Shown one piece after another: positions 46,491 to 57,639 of a DNA stretch of 64,000 nt (its first letter is position 1; the number at the start of each line of letters is the position of its first letter). Origin of the DNA: Cunninghamia lanceolata (lineage: Eukaryota; Streptophyta; Pinopsida; Cupressales; Cupressaceae); NCBI GenBank assembly GCA_027924645.1, contig BSBN01001198.1:3348001-3412000 (forward strand). The letters run 5' to 3'. The notes under the pieces were generated by a model. The model saw only the letters and a list, made by a program, of their open reading frames with translations. It had not been told where the DNA came from and did not search any database. A program made the translations under genes and the position numbers.

Positions 46491-46559
46491 CAATCTAAAA
46501 AATAAGCTTGCACTATAATAATGTGCACTACATCAGATATCCATTAATAATGAAGGGAC

Positions 46560-46910
46560 ATCTATGAAAGCATAACAACATGGATTTGTTGTCATATGTT
46601 GTAGTTACAAGTGCCCTGCTAGACATACATGAAAATGCAGAAGCATAAACAAGGCAAGCGAACTATTTCAAAAAATGCCTCAAAGAAATGTGATATCATG
46701 GAATGTCATGATTAAAGGATATGTTTAAAATGTGTTTTTCTAAAAAATCCTTAGAAAATTTTAAGAAAATGCAACTAGTGGGTGTAAAACCCAACTCCTC
46801 AACCTTTGAAAGCGTCCTTCCTGCCTATGTGTGAATTGGAGCTTTGGATGAGGATATGAACATCCATCAAAAGCATATTTGGAAGTAGATTTTTATCAGA
46901 TATTGTAATT
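46560..46910 (+). pseudogene. PPR repeat fragment
   Basis: Frames read PQRNVISWNVMIKGYV, then NFKKMQLVGVKPNSSTFESV, then LPAYV, the consensus of a PPR motif pair, with stops and a frameshift. It follows the DYW piece in the wrong order for one gene (DYW is normally last), so this is a rearranged or second copy. Confidence 0.7.
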
Positions 46911-47218
46911 GCAAGTTCCACTTCGGATCACCAAAGCCTTCACAAAAACATCTGCACAAAATTTAATAATGAAGAATTTATGCACAAATTCTCTTTTCAA
47001 TGATGCACAAAGCCTCCATCGCATCACCGCACGGTTTGTTGCTGGGCATTACGGTGATGCGAGAATCACCCGCATCATTGCAAGGCCCAATAACAGTGTA
47101 GTGTTGCAGTGGAGGCTTTGTGCATCATTGAAAAGAGAATTTGTGCATAAATTCTTCATTATTGAATTTTGTGCAGATGTTTTTGTGAAGTCTTTGGTGA
47201 TCCGAAGTGGAACTTACA
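46911..47218. repeat. Near-perfect 108-bp inverted repeat with nested hairpin
   Basis: 46911-47018 and the reverse complement of 47110-47218 differ at only about three positions plus the ends. The 91-base loop contains a second perfect hairpin: TCGCATCACCG (47019-47029) and CGGTGATGCGA (47052-47062). Transcribed from either strand it would fold into a long stem. A single diverged copy of the arm lies at about 57,640-57,735. Confidence 0.85.
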
Positions 47219-48115
47219 ACATTTCTGCTTGAATAAATAGGCGGATAAGGTACACCCTCCATTCCACCAGCTCTACTACCTCCAACCGGACTTATGACAA
47301 GTGATTGAAGGAATAAATTATAAAAAATATCATCCTGTCTATTTATGATGTTTTTCTATGCATCAAAAAATTAAACAAACAAACTACAAAGCACAGAAGT
47401 ACATCTCTTAGTTGTATAGACTGGGATAGTTCAACCACCATTATACCACTCAATGAATACTAACCAACTCCTAATTCATGATCCACATGACATCTTTGGC
47501 ACCTTGTAGGTGGTTCTACATATGAAAGCTCTAGGTCCTAATAAAAAACCACAAAATCAAGGAGTTCAAACCAAGAATAAATCATATAGGGAAAATAACC
47601 TACAATAAAGATTTAAATTAAAATAAAAAGACTACCAGATCTGAAAATGGGCACTTGACAGATCAACTCACATCCATTTGAAGTTGTCACCCAACAGAGT
47701 CTCAACAATGTTTCTTGGAAATAAGAAAAATGCATTTCTTATGGAAAGATGGCTTATCCATTTAAGAAGGTTCGAGTATTCATGAAATGAAACAGTGTTA
47801 GTTAAGAAGCATGTGGAGTCAATTCATCTTCTACAGTGATTCTCCTACAATGTTCTACAGCTGATACACATCTATAAATATATTTGATAAAAGAACATTC
47901 AGGGACTGATACCTCATAGAGTTCTAGCTATAGACATCAAGAACTGTCACTAAGACTTAGATTCAGCTACATATATACAACCCCCAACCCAATAATCAAA
48001 TCCATAAGATTTTGATTTGATTTTCCCAAACTCAAGCTTTTAGCCTGGGCCCTGGGCTACAAACTCTACAAAAGCACTCAACCCAAAAGAAATGGCCTAA
48101 ATTTTCAAAAAATAC
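47219..48115. other. Spacer, nothing recognised
   Basis: No gene or repeat family could be supported here. Confidence 0.4.
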
Positions 48116-49002
48116 TGTAGACACCCAAAATTGACCTAGTTATCATTAGTATCAAATATTGCATTAGCTATCATCTGCATTTGTCTAACACACTTGAGCA
48201 ATTTCCCTCTTTTATCAAAATCACTTATTTCTTCTATTAATTAAATAAATTTATATTTATTTAATTAATTTATTATCTATTTCTTCTATTTTTCTTCTAA
48301 TCTATAATTAAATAATCTTTAATTATTTAATTATCTCTATTCTATCTATTTTAATTAAATAAATCTTATTTATTTAATTAAAATTCCCTTCATAATCCCA
48401 CTTTCCAATTAATTAAATAAATTTTATTTATTTAATTAATTTCTCTTATCATTTATCTTCATGAGCTGACATGTGTGTCTCTTTCAATTAAAAACATGTG
48501 TGGTACTACATCTTTTATTTAATATCTCTCACATGTAGTACTTTTTATGTACACGATCACACATGAGCCTTATCTTCCCTCCACATGTCATCTACACATT
48601 CACCTATGACTATCATTTCATCTCAGCCATTCACATAGCCACCAAATCTCCACCGTTGATTGATTTTGGTTGAGGTCTATATAAACACCCACTCATTTCA
48701 TACTACATGGATCCATCATTTTCATATAGCGTCTACATTATCATCTTGAGCATATTGAGCACTTTTGCATCCATCTAGCATATTATCATTATCATCCATC
48801 CATCATGGTAGCTTTGATTTTCATAATTGTTCATTGTTGAGAAGTAATCCACATCATAAACAAGGAATCATACAATCTAGGTGATCTTGTTCTTGAATTG
48901 CATGCTTTTGATTTCACTTGGATTAGATTCTTTGATGGTGGTAGGATTAGGTTTTCAATTATATGCTTGATCTTATTAACCTAATTTTTACCTACCACAT
49001 TT

Positions 49003-49020
49003 TGGCACGCCCGGTGGGAC
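49003..49020 (+). promoter_or_regulatory. Primer-binding site in unit 1
   Basis: TGGCACGCCCGGTGGGAC lies three T after the LTR end CACA and is identical to the site of the 4.7-15 kb element. Confidence 0.75.
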
Positions 49021-49769
49021 TCATGTCCTTGATTAACTTTGTTGTTTGTAGTTGTTTTTTGTGAAGATCAGATTTTTCGAGCACTTACAGCACATCGCAG
49101 TTGCCTTTAAGCGAAAACCAGTCACCTACAGAACTTTTGCATCACTTTTAAGCTACAAGAATTCACTTTTAGCATTTTTCAGATCGCTTTTAATCCAACA
49201 GTGGTCGCATCTAGCAGTATTCATATTGCTTTTAATCTAAAATTGTTCGCTTCTGGCTATTCAGGTCGCTTCTTGCAATTAGGGCTTTATGCTAACATTT
49301 GAATTTTTGTAGGGGTTTGGTCACTTTTGAGCGTTAACAGTTTGTATCTAGGGTTTTCGCATCACTTTTGAGCAGCAACAGTTCACTTTCAGTAGAATTT
49401 AGATCACTTGTGAGCAGCATTCAGTCGCCTCTGGTAATTGTGTGTCGCTTTCAGTTTAATTATTCACAGTTGGGTTTTCTTGGTTATTAATCATCTCTTT
49501 GTGCAGCATCTTATCGATTGTCCAGGAAAAAGAGGTTGTGAAACTACTAACATATCTGTTGCAGCTCCGATCGGTCCAAGACATTGCATTTATCACTAAT
49601 TTAGGAACATTTGGGCCTGGTGCTTAAAAAGAATCATTGTTTGCTCCGTGCTTGATTTATCTTTTTTGGATTGCTTATTGTGCATGTTTGTAACCCAAAT
49701 TTAATAGTAAAAGTATCCTCTCCCCTTGCCTATCAAATGGATCTTGGGTGCATGAGAACTTGTTATTAT

Positions 49770-49886
49770 CACTACAATAAAACAGACAATTAGTGCCTAA
49801 AATAGCCCCAGATTTTAGTGCATTTGAGTTCATCAATTAGACACTTCTATCGGAGCAAAACTCGGCGCTAAATTGCATTTCACTTT
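49770..49886 (+). repeat. CACTA-like terminal segment carried in each tandem unit
   Basis: CACTACAATAAAACAGACAA with subterminal motifs TTAGTGCC, TTTTAGTGC and GGCGCTAAA. Corresponding copies start at 52,555 and 54,264. In the last unit it runs on to GGCACCAAATTTAGCACC. It looks like one end of a CACTA transposon that was inside the duplicated block. No matching TAGTG end was identified. Confidence 0.5.
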
Positions 49887-52671
49887 CCCAAAATTGACCT
49901 AGTTATCATTAGTATCAAATATTACATTAGCTATCATCTGCATTTGTCTAAAACACTTAGCAATTTCCCTATTTTATCAAAATCACTTATTTCTATTAAT
50001 TAAATAAATTTATATTTATTTAATTAATTCATTATCTATTTATTTTATTTTTCGTCTAATCTATAATTTTTTGTATTCATAATATATATTCTATATTAAA
50101 ATATCTGTCAAAAAAGTTACAGTTTCCTCAGCCTGTCCATGGCTGGCAATGAAAACAGAGCTATCACCCTTTGCATACTAAGAGTTTTAGACCACACAGG
50201 GTCAGAACTATAAACAACCATAGGAGATTATAACTACCTAAGACTAGCAGTGGCTTTGCTTTTGCTATACAAAATGAAGCAAAGGAAACATACATTATCT
50301 AACTATCATACTCGGCGAGTTTCCTCCTGAAGTTCTCCACCCATTGGAAACCATCGACCGCAACCAGGCCCAGAACTCTTTTGATGTAGTCCACCGCCAC
50401 CACTACCTGATCCTTCAACACCACCAAGTCGAAGCCTCTGGTATCCAAGATAAACGGGAAGATCTTGATCACTGCTCCAGGGTCATCGAGGAGGTCCCAA
50501 TCTTTTGGGTAGGGGATTCCAATCCCAGGGCTGGCTACCTGCAGAGACTTTTCCAAATCCCCTAAATGCTCAGGATTAAAGATGCCTCTCTTTATAGATT
50601 ATGCCTCTATTTTTGCCATCCCCAATTCAAGTAGCATTGCTAAGACCTGCGAAGAGATGTTTGTGTCCACCCGATACCGCTCATCGTTTTCCTTGAAAGC
50701 TTTGCCCAGGATCATTCTCACAGCCCCCACCATTAATTCATCTGACCTGCAAAGCATCCTCTGCAGTCTAAGGTCGGTGACGATGCCAATGAAGGCCATT
50801 TGCCTCTTTCTGTTGGTTAGTCTGACTGGGGTATCCATCCCCCCACAGCGGATGGACTCTACTGAAACTATGGTGACAAAATACGAAGGCATTTGACAGT
50901 GAGCAATGAAGAGAATCTTAACCAGACTGCCCTTCGAAGCTTCTTGAATGCCAGGTTGGGGAAGATTACCAACTAATGCCAAGCTTGGCCCTTAATAGAA
51001 TGAATGCAAACATCCCTTCTACCTGTGCCAACTTCCAGCCCCTACATATCATAATTGCCTACTCTACTGTCTCGGCCTTGCCACCAATGCTGAGGTGGCA
51101 AGGCTCCCTCCCAACCTCCCACTCTTCTAATCTATAATTAAATAATCTTTAATTATTTAATTATCTCTATTCTATCTATTTTAATTAAATAAATCTTATT
51201 TATTTAAATAAAATTCCCTTCATAATCCCACTTTCCAATTAATTAAATAAATTTTATTTATTTAATTAATTTCTCTTATCATTTATCTTCATGAGCTGAC
51301 ATGTGTGCCTCTTTCATTTAAAAACATGTGTGGTACTACATCTTTTATTTAATATCTCTCACATGTAGTACTTTTTATGTACATGGTCACACATGAGCCT
51401 TATCTTCCCTCCAACTATCAGTTCATCTCAGCCATTCACAGCCACCAAATCTCCACTGTTGATTGATTTTGGTTGAGGTCTATATAAACACCCTCTCATT
51501 CCATACTACATGGATTCATCATTTTTATATAGTGTCTACATTATCATCTTGAGCATATTGAGCACTTTAGCATCCATCTAGTATATTATCATTATCATCC
51601 ATCCATCATGGCAGCTTTGATTTTTATAATTATTCATTGTTGAGAAGCAATCCATATCATAAACAAGGAATCATACAATCTAAGTGATCTTGTTCTTGAA
51701 TTGCATGCTTTTGATTTCACTTGGATTCAATTCTTTGATGGTGGTGGGATTAGGTTTTCAATTATATGCTTAATTTTATTAACCTAATTTTTACCTACCA
51801 CATTTTCACGTCCTTGATTAACTTTGTTGTTTGTAGTTGTTTTTTGCGAAGATCAAATTTTATGAGTGCTTATAGCACATCACGGTTGCCTTTAAGTGAA
51901 AACTAGTCACCTACAGAACTTTCACATCGCTTTTAAGCTATAGGCCACTGCTTTTAGCATTTTTTGGATCGCTTTGAATCCAACAGTGGTCGCATCTGGC
52001 AGTATTCGCATCGTTTTTAATCTAAAATTGTTCGCTTCTGGTTGTTCAAGTTGCTTCATGTAATTAGGGTTTTATGCTAACATTTGAATTTTTGTAGGGG
52101 TTTGGTCGCTTTTGAGCATTAACAGTTCGTATCTAGGATTTCCACATCACTTTTGAGTAGCAACAGTTCACTTTTGGCAAAATTCAGATCGCTTGTGAGC
52201 AACAGTCAGCCACCTCTGGTAACTGTGTGTCGCTTTCAGTTTAATTATTCACAGTTGGGTTTTCTTGGTTATTAATCATCTCTTTGTGTAGCATCTTATC
52301 GATTGTCCAAGAAAAGGAGGTTGTGAAACTACTAACATATCTATTGCAGCTCTGATCGGTCCAAGATATTGCATTTATCACTAATTTAGCAACATTTGGG
52401 CTTGGTGCTTAAAAAGAATCATTGTTTGCTCTGTGCCTGATTTATCTTTTTTGGATTGCTTGTTGTGCATATTTGTAACCCAAATTTAATAGCAAAAGTA
52501 TCCTCTCCCCTTGCCTATCAAATGGATCTTGGGTGCATGAGAACTTGTTATTATCACTACAACAAAACAGACAATTAGCGCCTAAAATAGCCCCAAATTT
52601 TAGTGCATTTGAGTTCATCAACTGGACACTTCTATCGGAGTAAAACTCAGCGCTAAATTGCATTTCACTTT
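49887..52671 (+). repeat. Tandem LTR-leader unit 2, interrupted and without PBS
   Basis: Same unit as 1 and 3, starting eight bases into the LTR. A retrocopy insertion splits it (50,069-51,125). Near 51,800 the primer-binding site is missing: the LTR end CCACATTTT is joined directly to CACGTCC, a loss of about 20 bases. It ends CATTTCACTTT at the junction with unit 3. Confidence 0.8.
50069..51125 (-). pseudogene. Processed retrocopy of an unrecognised mRNA
   Basis: A 1.06-kb insert in unit 2, clearly richer in G+C than its surroundings, flanked by the direct repeat TCTAATCTATAATT (50055-50068 and 51126-51139). On the minus strand it ends with a short A-run next to the repeat, after an AT-rich 3' untranslated part. 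That is the signature of reverse-transcribed mRNA inserted by LINE machinery. It encodes MPSYFVTIVSVESIRC, then MAFIGIVTDLRLQRMLCRSD, then a stop. An intact 85-codon piece follows (50299-50556) with PYPKDWDLLDDPGAVIKIFP. Upstream, EWEVGREPCHLSIGGKAETV needs a frame change. I do not recognise the protein. It could be a host gene or a captured non-retroviral RNA. The ORFs are broken, so it is presumed dead. Confidence 0.65.
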
Positions 52672-54380
52672 CCCAAAATTGACCTAGTTATCATTAGTAT
52701 CAAATATTGCATTAGCTATCATCTGCATTTGTCTAACACACTTGAGCAATTTCCCTATTTTATCAAAATCACTTATTTCTTCTATTAATTAAGTAATATT
52801 TATATTTATTTAATTAATTCATTATCAATTTCTTCTATTTTTCTTCTAATCTATAATTAAATAATCTTTAATTATTTAATTATCTCTATTCTATCTATTT
52901 TAATTAAATAAATCCTATTTATTTAATTAAAATTCCCTTCATAATCCCACTTTCCAATTAATTAAATAAATTTTATTTAATTAATTAATTTCTCCTATCA
53001 TTTATCTTCATGAGTTGACATGTGTGCCTCTTTCATTTAAAAACATGTGTGGTACTACATCTTTTATTTAATATCTCTCACATGTAGTACTTTTTATGTA
53101 CACAGTCCCACATGAGCCTTATCCTCCCTCCACTTGTCATCTACACATTCACCTATGACTATCATTTCATATCAGCTATTCACATAGCCACCAAATCTCC
53201 ACCGTTGATTGACTTTGGTTGAGGTCTATATAAACACCCTCTCATTCCATACTACATGGATCCATCATTTTCATATAGCGTCTACATTATCATCTTGAGC
53301 ATATTGAGCACTTTAGCATCCATCTAGCATATTATCATTATCATCCATCCATCATGGCATCTTTGATTTTCATAATTGTTCATTGTTGAGAAGCAATCCA
53401 CATCATAAACAAGGAATTATACAATCTAGGTGATCTTGTTCTTGAATTGCATGCTTTTGATTTCACTTGGATTCAATTCTTTGATGGTGGTAGGATTAGG
53501 TTTTCAATTATATGCTTGATCTTATTAACCTGATTTTTACCTACCACATTTTGGCATGCCCGGTGGGACTCACGTCCTTGATTAACTTTGTTGTTTGTAG
53601 TTTTTTTTTGTGAAGATTAGATGTTTCAAGTGCTTACAGCACCTCGCGGTTGCCTTTAAGCGAAAACCAGTCACCTACAGAACTTCTGCATCACTTTTAA
53701 GCTACAGGTCGTTGCTTTTAGCATTTTTTAGATCGCTTTTAATCCAATAGTGGTCACATCTGGCAATATTTGCATTACTTTTAATCTGAAATTGTTCACT
53801 TTTGGTTGTTCAGGTTGCTTTTGAGCTTTAACAGATCACATCTAGGGTTTTCACATCACTTTTGAGTAGCAACAGTTCACTTTTGGTAGAATTCAGATCG
53901 CTTGTGAGCAGCAGTCAGCCGCCTCTGGTAACTGTGTGTTGCTTTCAATTTAATTATTCATAGTTGGGTTTTCTTGGTTATTAATCATCTCTTTGTGCAA
54001 CATCTTATCAATTGTCCAAGAAAAGGAGGTTGTGAAACTACTAACATATCTATTGCAGCTCCGATTGGTCCAAAACATTGCATTTATCACTAATTTAGGA
54101 ACATTTGGGCTTGGTGCTTAAAAAGAATCATTGTTTGCTCTGTGCTTGATTTATCTTTTTTGGATTGCTTGTTGTGCATGGTTGTAACCCAAATTTAATA
54201 GCAAAAGTATCCTCTCCCCTTGCCTATCAAATGGATCTTGGGTGCATGAGAACTTGTTATTATCACTACAACAAAACAAATAATTAGCACCTAAAATAGC
54301 GTTGAATTTTAGTGCATTTGAGTTCATCAATTGGACACTTCTGTCAAAGAAAAACTCAGCACTAAATTGCATTTCACTTT
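52672..54380 (+). repeat. Tandem LTR-PBS-leader unit 3
   Basis: It is homologous to units 1 and 2, with the primer-binding site (TGGCATGCCCGGTGGGAC) at about 53,553 and a shortened leader. After CATTTCACTTT it continues into GGCACCAAATTTAGCACC instead of another LTR, so this is the original right border of the duplicated segment. Confidence 0.8.
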
Positions 54381-54399
54381 GGCACCAAATTTAGCACCG

Positions 54400-54840
54400 G
54401 ATTTTGTTGCTTCTAGTTTGGATTCTGCTTTTGCTTCTTGTGTTGCTTCCAGGTTTGCTTCCGGTTTTGCTTCCAGGTTTGCTTCCAGTTTTGCTTCTAG
54501 TTTTGCTTCTAGTTTTGCTTCCAATTTTGCTTTCAGTTTTGCTTCTAGTTTTACTTCCAATTTTGCTTCTGATATAACATCACTTGTTACATCTAGCTTT
54601 GCTTCCATTTTTGCGTCTTTTGTTGCTTCTAATATGGCTTATATTATTGCATCTTTTGTTGCTTCTAAAATTGCTTCCATTATTACTTCTTTGTTTGCTA
54701 CCTGAATTGCTTATGTTTTTGCTTCCTAGATAACGCCAAGTTTTGCTTCCAAGATTGCTTCTGGTTTGCTTCTAGTTTGGCTTCCATTGTTGCTTCCTTT
54801 TTTGCTTCTAAAAATGCTTCTTGTTTTGCTTACATTTATT
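54400..54840. repeat. 12-bp minisatellite TTTTGCTTCYAG
   Basis: About thirty degenerate copies of TTTTGCTTCYAG and relatives (TTTGCTTCCAGG, TTGTTGCTTC). The longest ORFs on both strands across it (Ala/Phe/Ser and Glu-Ala-Lys-Leu periodic) merely reflect the 12-bp period. It directly follows the CACTA-like segment. Confidence 0.85.
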
Positions 54841-55440
54841 AATTTAATATGTTTTATTTTAATTTATTTAGTTAAATATATCACGCCTCTTAAATAACTC
54901 ATATGATTATAGAGTAAGTAATTTAATTATTTAACTCATATGATTAAATAACAAGATAATTATTATAACATGATCATCATCTATAATTAAAACAAGTAAG
55001 TCAAATATCTATAATTTAATTGAATTTGACAACATCGACCATCCTGAGTAGTAAATTAATAAATATCCATCCAAAATCATCGACCACTTTCAATATATAT
55101 AAATTGACAAGTCAATACTGATAAGATCATCATCATATATAACTAAAACAAGTGAAAGTCAAATATGTCAGTAGATCAATAACATGTCAAAATGATACAT
55201 GTCCAACAGTCAACATAAGTCAAAATAATACATGTACAAATGATATGAGTAAAAATGATAAATTATGTAACTCAAAATCATACAAATCAAGATGATACAT
55301 GTCTAAATGATATAAGTCAAAATGATACAACTCAATAATATGGTATTACAGGCCGTGAAAATGATACATATGATAGTAACCATGAAAAGAGGCATCATAA
55401 CGATATATCAGCAATGATCCATGATGTAGTCTATATGATC
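54841..55440. other. AT-rich spacer with short imperfect repeats
   Basis: Repeated short words such as AAGTCAAAATGATACA and ATGATACATGTC occur between 55,150 and 55,380. No gene is supported. Confidence 0.5.
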
Positions 55441-55447
55441 ATGAATG

Positions 55448-55678
55448 TCACTGGCTACTACCAACAACTGCCTCATCATCATCATTACCATCGTGATCAT
55501 CATCGTCATTACCGTCATCATCATCGTCATTACCGTCGTCATCATCATCATCGTCATCAGCCTCGGTGTCTTCTATATCTATGTCGTCGTCATCCTCTGC
55601 CATGTGATCTGTACCAGAACCAACATAATCTGGATCTATATCATGAGGATCATCTTGATTTTCTAGAAGACCCGTGTT
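55448..55678 (-). CDS. Possible last exon encoding an Asp-rich acidic tail
   Basis: On the minus strand a T-run and CAG (acceptor ending 55,679) precede an open stretch: LLENQDDPHDIDPDYVGSGT, then a run of about 30 Asp with Gly/Asn/Glu, ending EAVVGSSQ and a stop. Codons vary between GAT and GAC and the flanks are not repetitive, so this is more than a bare ATC microsatellite. No upstream exon was identified, and the family is unknown. Acidic tails of this type end many plant proteins, including some transposases. Confidence 0.35.
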   Translation of the reverse strand, partial: NTGLLENQDDPHDIDPDYVGSGTDHMAEDDDDIDIEDTEADDDDDDDDGNDDDDDGNDDDDHDGNDDDEAVVGSSQ

Positions 55679-55699
55679 CTGCAAAAAAAAATATTTAAA

Positions 55700-56285
55700 A
55701 TAAAAATTTATTATTTATTTCATGCAATAATTGATTTTTCTGTTATATATCTAATATTACAACATATGAAACGAAACCATAATCATATTACATCATATCA
55801 AAGTGCACATACCATAATAAAATTTCAAAAAAGTTATAGCTAATATGTCATTCCAATGATGTAAAACATGCAACAATTCTAATAAACGTTACTTAAGATC
55901 ATAAAAAAAATTGTTATACAATTTAACTATCAACTGTAAATTCTATTGCGTAACCTTAAGTGCCACAAATTGCTTGGTCCATGTATGTTCTTTTTCACTA
56001 TTAATATAATAACCTGCATTAGACAGAAACATTAATTTTTTTTAAGTAGCAGTTGATTAAATTCTCTTACATGTCATTAAGGAATGCACATTTTTTTTCC
56101 AATAATTATTTATCTTAAGGTTCATAAGTAACCTTAAGATAAAGGTCTATTTTGTTTTTAAAAAATGAAGTTAGCAATATGGCTTTATCCAGCCGATTTT
56201 AGAAAGAAAAATGTTAGCCCTATTCTTGCTCACAGGTCTTCAATGTGAGTGGGAATAGGGAAAATTTGGGGATTTAGAAAGAAAG
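55700..56285. other. Spacer, nothing recognised
   Basis: AT-rich sequence without supported genes, up to the PPR pseudogene cluster. Confidence 0.4.
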
Positions 56286-56289
56286 ATAA

Positions 56290-57365
56290 AGTTTAGGGTG
56301 TCGTCAAGATGGCCAGCACAAGAAGGAGGTCAACCATGCACACATAATGATCAATTGTAGGTGTAATGCAATAAGGGTTACAAATGTGATTGAAGTATGT
56401 ACAATTCTCATCCACTAAACCTACATGGCTGCATGCACCTAGAATACAAGCAAAGCTTACAATGTTAGGATATATTCTAGAGTGCTAATATTAATTCAAA
56501 TATTTTGAGAGTGTCCTTACAAAATCTATTTTGTGCATATCATGCAATCATTACATTCCATGAGATGACATCTCTTTGAGGAATTCTGTCAAATAGTTTA
56601 CGTTTTTTTGTCTATGATTCCATATTTTACATACATGTCTATGACAGCATTTCAAACTATAATATCTCACAAGAATCTCCCTACCTTTATGCTTTGAAGG
56701 ATGTCCATACCCTATTCCAAAGCTCCCATTTGGGCACAGGCAGGGAGGATGCTGGCAAAGGTTGCGAAATTTGGATTTACAGCTGACGGTTGCATTTTCT
56801 TGAAAGTTTCTAAAGCATGTTCAACAAATCCATTTTGTGCAATCCTACAATCATTGCATTCCATGAGATGACATCTCTTTGAGGCATTCTGTCAAACAGT
56901 TTGTGTGCCTTGTCTGTGCTTCCACATTTTTCATATATGTTTATCAGAGCATTTCCAACTATAATATCTGACAAAAATCTGCCTTCTATTATGCCTTGAT
57001 GGATGTCCATACCCTATTCCAAAGCTTACCATTTTGATACAGGAAGAGAGGATGCTGGCAAAGGTTGTGGAATGTGGCTTTACACCTGCCAATTTCATTT
57101 GTATGAAAGTTTCTAAGCCTTTTCAACAAATCCATTTTGTGCATATCAGGTAATCATTGCAGTCAATTAGACCACATTTCTTTCAAGGATTTTGTCAAAT
57201 AGTTCACATGCCTTGTCTATGCTTCCACATACATCTCTCTCTGTATATGTATATTCAATTGCATTTTCTTGAAAGTTTTTAATGCCTTATCAACAAATCC
57301 ATTTTGTGCATATCGTGCAATCGTTGCAATCCATGAGACCACATTTCTTTGAGGGATGTAATCTA
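56290..57365 (-). pseudogene. PPR (PLS-type) pseudogene fragments
   Basis: On the minus strand, repeat motifs occur in several frames. An open piece (56810-57010) reads IIVGNALINIYEKCGSTDKA, then [20 protein letters not shown]. Further down, DHYVCMVDLL and YFNHICNPYCIT mark the part just before the E motif. Between and beyond are diverged duplicates of the same modules (about 57,100-57,360). Stops and frame changes are common, so no full protein can be read. Confidence 0.75.
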
Positions 57366-57639
57366 TTTTATGCGCACAACTCAGCATAAATTAATCTAGA
57401 TTGGTGGTATTTAAGAATCCCTTGAGAGGATTACTATTATGTTGCTAGGAGACATGTTATCATAGGTTAACCCATGGAAAACTTGTGTAAAGGATTTAAA
57501 ACAACATGCTTCAATTGTGCAAATGCATCTAAGATGAATGTGTAGATCTAGATTCCTTTTAATTAATGGCATAGGAAACTACAAGGAATGTCAATTCTTA
57601 TCCACACATTATAAGCTACAAAGAAATTGATTACAATTT

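Larger units (their letters stand above)
48116..49886 (+). repeat. Tandem LTR-PBS-leader unit 1
   Basis: An LTR of about 884 bp (48116-48999) starts TGTAGACACCC and ends CTACCACA. It is followed by the site TGGCACGCCCGGTGGGAC and a leader of TCGCTTTTAATCC-like repeats (49,080-49,450), then a segment beginning CACTACAATAAAACAG (49,770). The unit ends CATTTCACTTT, where unit 2 begins inside the LTR at CCCAAAATTGACC. The LTR is related to that of the element at 4.7-15 kb. No coding region follows. Confidence 0.8.

Noticed and set aside
48111..48115. AATAC before the first tandem unit taken as the same TSD as the 10.2-kb element
   Set aside because: The two elements insert in opposite orientations, and no second AATAC copy bounds the array, so this is coincidence.
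52442..54372. Two similar 73-codon minus-strand ORFs (MQFSAEF...)
   Set aside because: Their similarity only reflects duplication of the LTR-leader unit. Unit 1 does not keep the frame, and there is no domain.
54327..54705. ORFs with Leu-Glu-Ala-Lys or Phe-Ala-Ser periodicity on opposite strands
   Set aside because: The period follows the 12-bp minisatellite, and both strands are open for that reason.
55414..55698. His-rich and Ile-rich ORFs on the plus strand
   Set aside because: They are shadows of the Asp-rich minus-strand exon over ATC/GTC repeats.
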